Of a DNA stretch of 9,527 nucleotides, positions 6,141 to 9,527 are shown piece by piece. The DNA lies in assembly GCA_934417455.1 (NCBI GenBank), contig CAKRWK010000029.1, forward strand, positions 1 through 9,527, in the 5' to 3' direction. Made by a program: the position numbers and the translations under genes. Under the pieces are notes generated by a model that saw nothing but the letters and a program-made list of their open reading frames with translations, had not been told where the DNA came from and made no database searches. The stretch is from an uncultured Eubacteriales bacterium (GTDB lineage: Bacteria; Bacillota; Clostridia; Oscillospirales; CAG-272). Within the stretch, counting starts at the first letter, position 1, and every line of letters begins with the position of its first letter.

Positions 6141-8519
6141 TTATTTTGCCTGAATTTCGACGGCATGTGCCCGGCCGAGACCGGAAATTTCAACAATAAC
6201 TTTTCCGGGTCTTGTCGTACGAACCACCGCAACGGCATATCCCTCGTAAGCGGGGCAGTTATCCGAAATAAGGGGCTCCTGTTCCTTCGGGTTGCCCGAG
6301 AAAAGGCCCGTGAGTTCGCCGCCGACGACTTCCGCATGCAGGGCAGCGCGGCTGTCCGTTACGTGGTTGCCGTCCTTGTCCGTCATGACAATCGGAATAT
6401 ATACAAGGTCGCGTCCGTCGGCACGGATGTCGGTCTTTTCCGGCGTCACGGTGAAGTCGCAGACGTTACCGACGGTGGACAGAGAGGCATGTCCGACTTC
6501 TTTACCGTCTTTGACAAGCGTGCAGGCCAGCGTTCCGCGCTCATAGGGCAGCGTGATTTTCGCAATGGCTTTTTCGGGGACGCTCTCGCCGACCGCACGG
6601 CCGTTCAGCGTCCATACAACCTTGTCGGCCACCGTATAGATTTCCGCCGTCACGGGCTTTCCGAGGTATTCGTCGGGGAAGGTCCACGTTTCGTGTACGT
6701 CATACCAGTGCCACTGTGTGCCGGTGAATCCTTCGCCGTTGTGTTCCGGATGCGTCGTGAAGATGTGTGCCTCTGCCCGTTCGGGTCCGCGCCATATCGC
6801 CTCGCGGAAATAGGACTGCGGACGGCGGAAACCGGCCAGGTCAAAGTCGCCCTGATAGCAGCTGATCCATTCGTGGCCTGCGATGGAAATGCCGGGGACA
6901 ACGCCGTCTCTTGCCCAGAGCGACCGACCGGCGCCGTTTTCGCCGAGGTTGTCATAGCAGGTCCAGCAGAAGTCGCCGAGCACGTGGCTGTACTTCATGG
7001 TTTCCTGCCAGGAATCGAAGAAGGTCAGCGCCCATGTTTCCGAGCCCCACATAATGCGATCCGGATACAGACCGTGGTCATACCCGTAACGGCAGTGCTT
7101 GTAGTTATATCCGACAATATCGAGCGGTTCGCAGTATTTTTCCGTGCGTTTGGCCCAACTGTCCCTGCCTTCCACACCCGGTTCATCACCGAAACCGAGG
7201 TCAGTGTAGCCTTGCATGAAATAATCGACATAGTCCGCCGGTGCGTCGGCCGGTACGCGGGCATAATGGCCGCAGACGCCGGACGTAACGGGACGGGTCA
7301 GGTCATATTTTCTGATTTCGTCGGATATTTCGCGGGCATATTCGTAACCGCGGGAGCATCCCGCTTTTTCAAAAATTTCGTTGCCGATGGAATAGGACGT
7401 GACGCACGGATGGTTGCGGTCGCGCATGACCATGCGGCGGATGTCCTCCTTCCAGCAGAACTCAAAGAACATGTGATAGTCAAGGTCATTCTTTTCTATG
7501 CGCCACATGTCGAACGCCTCGTCCATCAGGTATACACCGAGTCTGTCGCAGAGTTCGAGCATATGGACAGACGGCGGATTGTGCGACGAACGGATGGCGT
7601 TGTATCCTGCTGCTTTCAGCTGACGGAGTTGCCGTTCCACCGCTGCGGGAAAATCGGCCGCGCCGAGTGCCGCATGCGTGTGGTGAATACAGCCGCCACG
7701 CAGTTTTACCGTCTCGCCGTTGACTTCCAGTCCGCGCTCCACGCTCCAGCGGAGCGTGCGGATACCGAACGTTTCCTCCGCCGTATCCGTCACGGCGCCG
7801 TCTTTCTTTACTTCGGCTGTCAGACGGTAAAGGTCGGGGTGCTCGTCATTCCAGAGTTTCGGTTGCTTTACGGTGAGCGTCGCGACAAGCGGCGTCTTCT
7901 CTCCCGCACGCACGTCGGCGGGAATGTCTGCCGTTGCCACGCAGGTGCCGTCGCCGTCACAGACGGAAAGGGAAAGACTGACGTGCGCCGTCACATCGGA
8001 CGTCACGAGAATGTCCGCTTTGACCTCGGCGAGGTTTTTGTCTGCCGATGCCGTCGTGACGAACATGTCCCACGGTTCGATGCGGATGTCTCCGCCTTCC
8101 CAAAGAAAGACGTCGCGGTAAAGACCGCCACCCGAATACCACCGCGTGGAGGATTGCGGCGCGACCGAACGGATGACAAGGCGATTGCTTTTTCCCGCCG
8201 GGCGGAGTTCCTCCGTCAGGTCAATAAGAAACGGCGTGTATCCGTGATGATGCATGCCGACAAGGTTTTCGTTGAAATAGACCGACGTTTCCGTGTAACT
8301 TCCGTCAATGTCCAAAATCACGTGTCCCGTATGTTCCGGGGTGGTCAGATATCTGGAGTATACACCCGTGCCGCCTTGGTAAAAACCGTTCTGGCCACCT
8401 CCGGGCGCGTCTTCTTTTCGGGGCAGGGAAATGCAGAAATCGTTCGGCAGGTTGACGGGCACGGCCGCGCCGCCGTTGACGGAAAGCAACCAGCCCTCGG
8501 AAATACAGCGTTTTTTCAT
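6141..8519 (-). CDS. Glycoside hydrolase family 2 protein (beta-galactosidase-like), intracellular
   Basis: A 792-aa retaining glycosidase. Order of parts: N-terminal jelly-roll sugar-binding domain (about 35-150, with RWYSGGGLYRDV at 126-137); Ig-like sandwich (about 150-255); TIM barrel (about 260-560) with LRGGCIHH, NAIRSSHNPPS and SIGNE; then C-terminal beta domains (about 580-792), including a QWHWYD...ETWTFP stretch typical of the DUF4982 module. Glu381 in GNE is the expected acid/base and Glu494 in WGSET the nucleophile, so it should be active. There is no signal peptide, so it acts on imported oligosaccharides. The true substrate (beta-galactoside, beta-glucuronide or other) cannot be read from sequence; its neighbour, an aldose epimerase, fits galactoside or glucoside use. 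The start is supported by GAAAGG 7 nt upstream. Confidence 0.93.
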   Translation of the reverse strand: MKKRCISEGWLLSVNGGAAVPVNLPNDFCISLPRKEDAPGGGQNGFYQGGTGVYSRYLTTPEHTGHVILDIDGSYTETSVYFNENLVGMHHHGYTPFLIDLTEELRPAGKSNRLVIRSVAPQSSTRWYSGGGLYRDVFLWEGGDIRIEPWDMFVTTASADKNLAEVKADILVTSDVTAHVSLSLSVCDGDGTCVATADIPADVRAGEKTPLVATLTVKQPKLWNDEHPDLYRLTAEVKKDGAVTDTAEETFGIRTLRWSVERGLEVNGETVKLRGGCIHHTHAALGAADFPAAVERQLRQLKAAGYNAIRSSHNPPSVHMLELCDRLGVYLMDEAFDMWRIEKNDLDYHMFFEFCWKEDIRRMVMRDRNHPCVTSYSIGNEIFEKAGCSRGYEYAREISDEIRKYDLTRPVTSGVCGHYARVPADAPADYVDYFMQGYTDLGFGDEPGVEGRDSWAKRTEKYCEPLDIVGYNYKHCRYGYDHGLYPDRIMWGSETWALTFFDSWQETMKYSHVLGDFCWTCYDNLGENGAGRSLWARDGVVPGISIAGHEWISCYQGDFDLAGFRRPQSYFREAIWRGPERAEAHIFTTHPEHNGEGFTGTQWHWYDVHETWTFPDEYLGKPVTAEIYTVADKVVWTLNGRAVGESVPEKAIAKITLPYERGTLACTLVKDGKEVGHASLSTVGNVCDFTVTPEKTDIRADGRDLVYIPIVMTDKDGNHVTDSRAALHAEVVGGELTGLFSGNPKEQEPLISDNCPAYEGYAVAVVRTTRPGKVIVEISGLGRAHAVEIQAK

Positions 8520-8547
8520 GATGAAACCTTTCTTTATGTAAGTCTTT

Positions 8548-8569
8548 ATAGGGAGTCAGCCTTCCCTAT
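8548..8569. promoter_or_regulatory. Candidate operator over the GH2 transcription start
   Basis: Perfect 7-bp inverted repeat ATAGGGA (8548-8554) / TCCCTAT (8563-8569) with an 8-nt spacer. It covers the predicted start of the GH2 transcript (about 8561) and touches the -10 box, a classic repressor position. Alternatively it forms a hairpin at the 5' end of the mRNA. Confidence 0.45.
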
Positions 8570-8596
8570 CATAGCATATCCGTTTCCTTTTTGCAA
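8568..8596 (-). promoter_or_regulatory. Promoter of the GH2 gene
   Basis: Minus strand: -35 TTGCAA (8596-8591, 4/6), 17-nt spacer, -10 TATGAT (8573-8568, 5/6), with TGC before the -10 forming an extended -10. The weaker -35 fits a regulated gene. The leader is about 40 nt. Confidence 0.75.
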
Positions 8597-8626
8597 TAGG
8601 TTTTTGTACTTTTTGTTTTAGGTTTC

Positions 8627-8647
8627 CTGTCATTTTTCTCTTGACAG
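8627..8647. promoter_or_regulatory. Candidate operator over the epimerase -35 box
   Basis: Perfect 6-bp inverted repeat CTGTCA (8627-8632) / TGACAG (8642-8647), 9-nt spacer. The right arm contains five of the six -35 bases. The spacer is T-rich. It may be chance, because one arm is the -35 consensus itself. Confidence 0.3.
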
Positions 8648-8669
8648 TCCGCACGGTGCATGGTATACT
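8641..8669 (+). promoter_or_regulatory. Strong promoter of the aldose epimerase gene
   Basis: TTGACA (8641-8646, perfect), 17-nt spacer, TATACT (8664-8669, 5/6). Transcription should start near 8676, only about 14 nt before the ATG, so the ribosome site lies at the very 5' end of the mRNA. Confidence 0.9.
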
Positions 8670-8676
8670 TTTTTCC

Positions 8677-8681
8677 GGAGG
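8677..8681 (+). promoter_or_regulatory. Ribosome binding site of the aldose epimerase gene
   Basis: GGAGG, 8 nt before the ATG at 8690; it fixes the start. It lies within a few nucleotides of the predicted transcription start. Confidence 0.85.
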
Positions 8682-8689
8682 TAAAAGGT

Positions 8690-9527
8690 ATGCTTTATAC
8701 TTTGAAAAACGAATATCTGACCGTCACCGTGTCCGATCGCGGTGCCGAGTTGCAAAGTGTCCGCCGTGCCGACGGCAGGGAATACCTGTGGCAGGGGGAC
8801 AGTACTTATTGGGGGGAGCGCGCGCCTGTGCTCTTTCCCTTGTGCGGCCGCCTGTGGTGCGGTACGTATACATGGCAGGGCAACACATATACGCTCGGAC
8901 TTCACGGGTTTGCCCGTCATAAAGCCTTTGAGGTGACGTCGTGCGCGGTCGATTGCATAACCCTGATGCTCACGCCCGATGACGAGACCCGCATCTCCTA
9001 TCCGTTTTTGTTCCGGTTGTCTGTTATGTATGCTCTTTCGGACAACACGCTGACCGAAACCGTTACGGTGGCAAACGAGGGAGAGGGAATACTTCCGTTT
9101 TCCTTCGGAGGACATCCCGGTTTTCTCCTGCCGCTCATGCCAGACCGCCCGTTTGAAGACCATTATCTCGACATTCACGCAAAAACCGCACCGCGCCGCC
9201 TGTGCCTGACGGACAAGGGTTTTCTGACGGGAGAGCGCGTCCCTGCCTCTCTGCGCGACGGACATATCATCGACCTTGACCGTCACTTCTTCGACGACGA
9301 CGGTATTTTTCTCGACATGACGGGGGGCGAAGTTTCCGTGCGCCTGAAAAACAGCACCGCCGCCGTCACCGTGCGCTTTGACGGCATGAGGTGCCTTGGT
9401 ATTTGGCAGCCGGCACATACGGACGCGCCTTTTCTTTGCGTGGAACCGTGGCACGGAACGCCGTCCGTCAGCGGGTGCCCGGACGATTTTTCGGCCAAAG
9501 CCGATATGATACGTCTCGCCCCCGGCG
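8690..9527 (+). CDS. Aldose 1-epimerase family protein (LacX-like), C-terminus cut by window edge
   Basis: Predicted to interconvert alpha and beta anomers of a hexose or a related sugar. My translation is open for 279 codons to the right edge; the LacX-like subfamily is about 290-300 aa, so it is nearly whole. Family motifs in order: GAELQSV (18-24), FPLCGRL (49-55), LHGFAR (71-76), FSFGGHPGF (137-145), GIWQP (237-241) and CVEPWHG (250-256). His72, His142 and Glu252 are the expected catalytic or substrate-binding residues, matching the two His and one Glu used by aldose 1-epimerases. No signal peptide, so cytoplasmic. It is divergent from the GH2 gene across a 170-bp spacer with both promoters. 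A GH2 enzyme releases a beta-sugar that an epimerase would convert for the kinase, so a joint role is likely; the sugar itself is unknown. Confidence 0.92.
   Translation, partial: MLYTLKNEYLTVTVSDRGAELQSVRRADGREYLWQGDSTYWGERAPVLFPLCGRLWCGTYTWQGNTYTLGLHGFARHKAFEVTSCAVDCITLMLTPDDETRISYPFLFRLSVMYALSDNTLTETVTVANEGEGILPFSFGGHPGFLLPLMPDRPFEDHYLDIHAKTAPRRLCLTDKGFLTGERVPASLRDGHIIDLDRHFFDDDGIFLDMTGGEVSVRLKNSTAAVTVRFDGMRCLGIWQPAHTDAPFLCVEPWHGTPSVSGCPDDFSAKADMIRLAPG

Noticed and set aside
6165..8621. 818-codon plus-strand open frame opposite the GH2 gene
   Set aside because: The minus strand encodes a complete GH2 enzyme with both catalytic glutamates; the antisense frame has no recognisable domain and no ribosome site, and crosses the GH2 promoter.
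8651..8659. GCAC-G-GTGC palindrome inside the epimerase promoter spacer
   Set aside because: Only 4 bp per arm; expected by chance at this GC and not supported by other copies.
8630..9454. 274-codon minus-strand open frame opposite the aldose epimerase
   Set aside because: The plus strand carries promoter, ribosome site and all epimerase motifs; the antisense product is basic and without family features.

Overview
The window looks like chromosomal DNA from a Bacillota bacterium, most likely an uncultured-type Clostridia gut anaerobe. The grounds are the protein types, AG-rich Shine-Dalgarno sites, strong TTGACA/TATAAT-type promoters with 17-nt spacers, intrinsic terminators, and moderately high GC in genes with AT-rich control regions. 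All five stop codons inside the window are TAA. I cannot assign a genus. No tRNA, rRNA, CRISPR array, transposase or phage gene was seen.

Region 1 (1-3621, minus strand) is an amino-sugar operon read leftwards from a near-consensus promoter at 3593-3621. It encodes a stand-alone GlmU-type left-handed beta-helix acetyltransferase, then glmM, then glmS, which runs off the left edge. The gaps between genes are 4 and 5 nt. Together these would take fructose-6-P to GlcN-6-P (GlmS), to GlcN-1-P (GlmM), to GlcNAc-1-P (acetyltransferase), the precursors of UDP-GlcNAc for the cell wall. The uridylyltransferase half of normal GlmU is not here.

Region 2 (3505-3840) is a 336-bp gap with the glm promoter and leader at its left end, the terminator of the next gene at its right end, and about 170 bp between them with small inverted repeats but no convincing gene.

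Region 3 (3841-6073) holds a divergent pair: a 583-aa zinc-ribbon plus SEL1-repeat protein (minus) and a 72-aa Cys-rich membrane or lipoprotein-like peptide (plus). The SEL1 gene has a perfect -35 and a 5/6 -10, and its promoter spacer resembles that of the glm operon. A bidirectional terminator (about 6086-6126) separates the small gene from the convergent next gene.

Region 4 (6141-9527) is a divergent sugar-use pair: an intracellular GH2 glycosidase (minus) and a LacX-like aldose 1-epimerase (plus, cut by the right edge). Both promoters lie in a 170-bp spacer, and each overlaps an inverted repeat that could be an operator.

Most genes belong to known families. The less explained parts are the SEL1 / small Cys-rich pair, the motifs shared between promoters and leaders, the candidate operators, and the single-domain GlmU acetyltransferase in a glm operon. 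I did not find clear evidence of a wholly new system.
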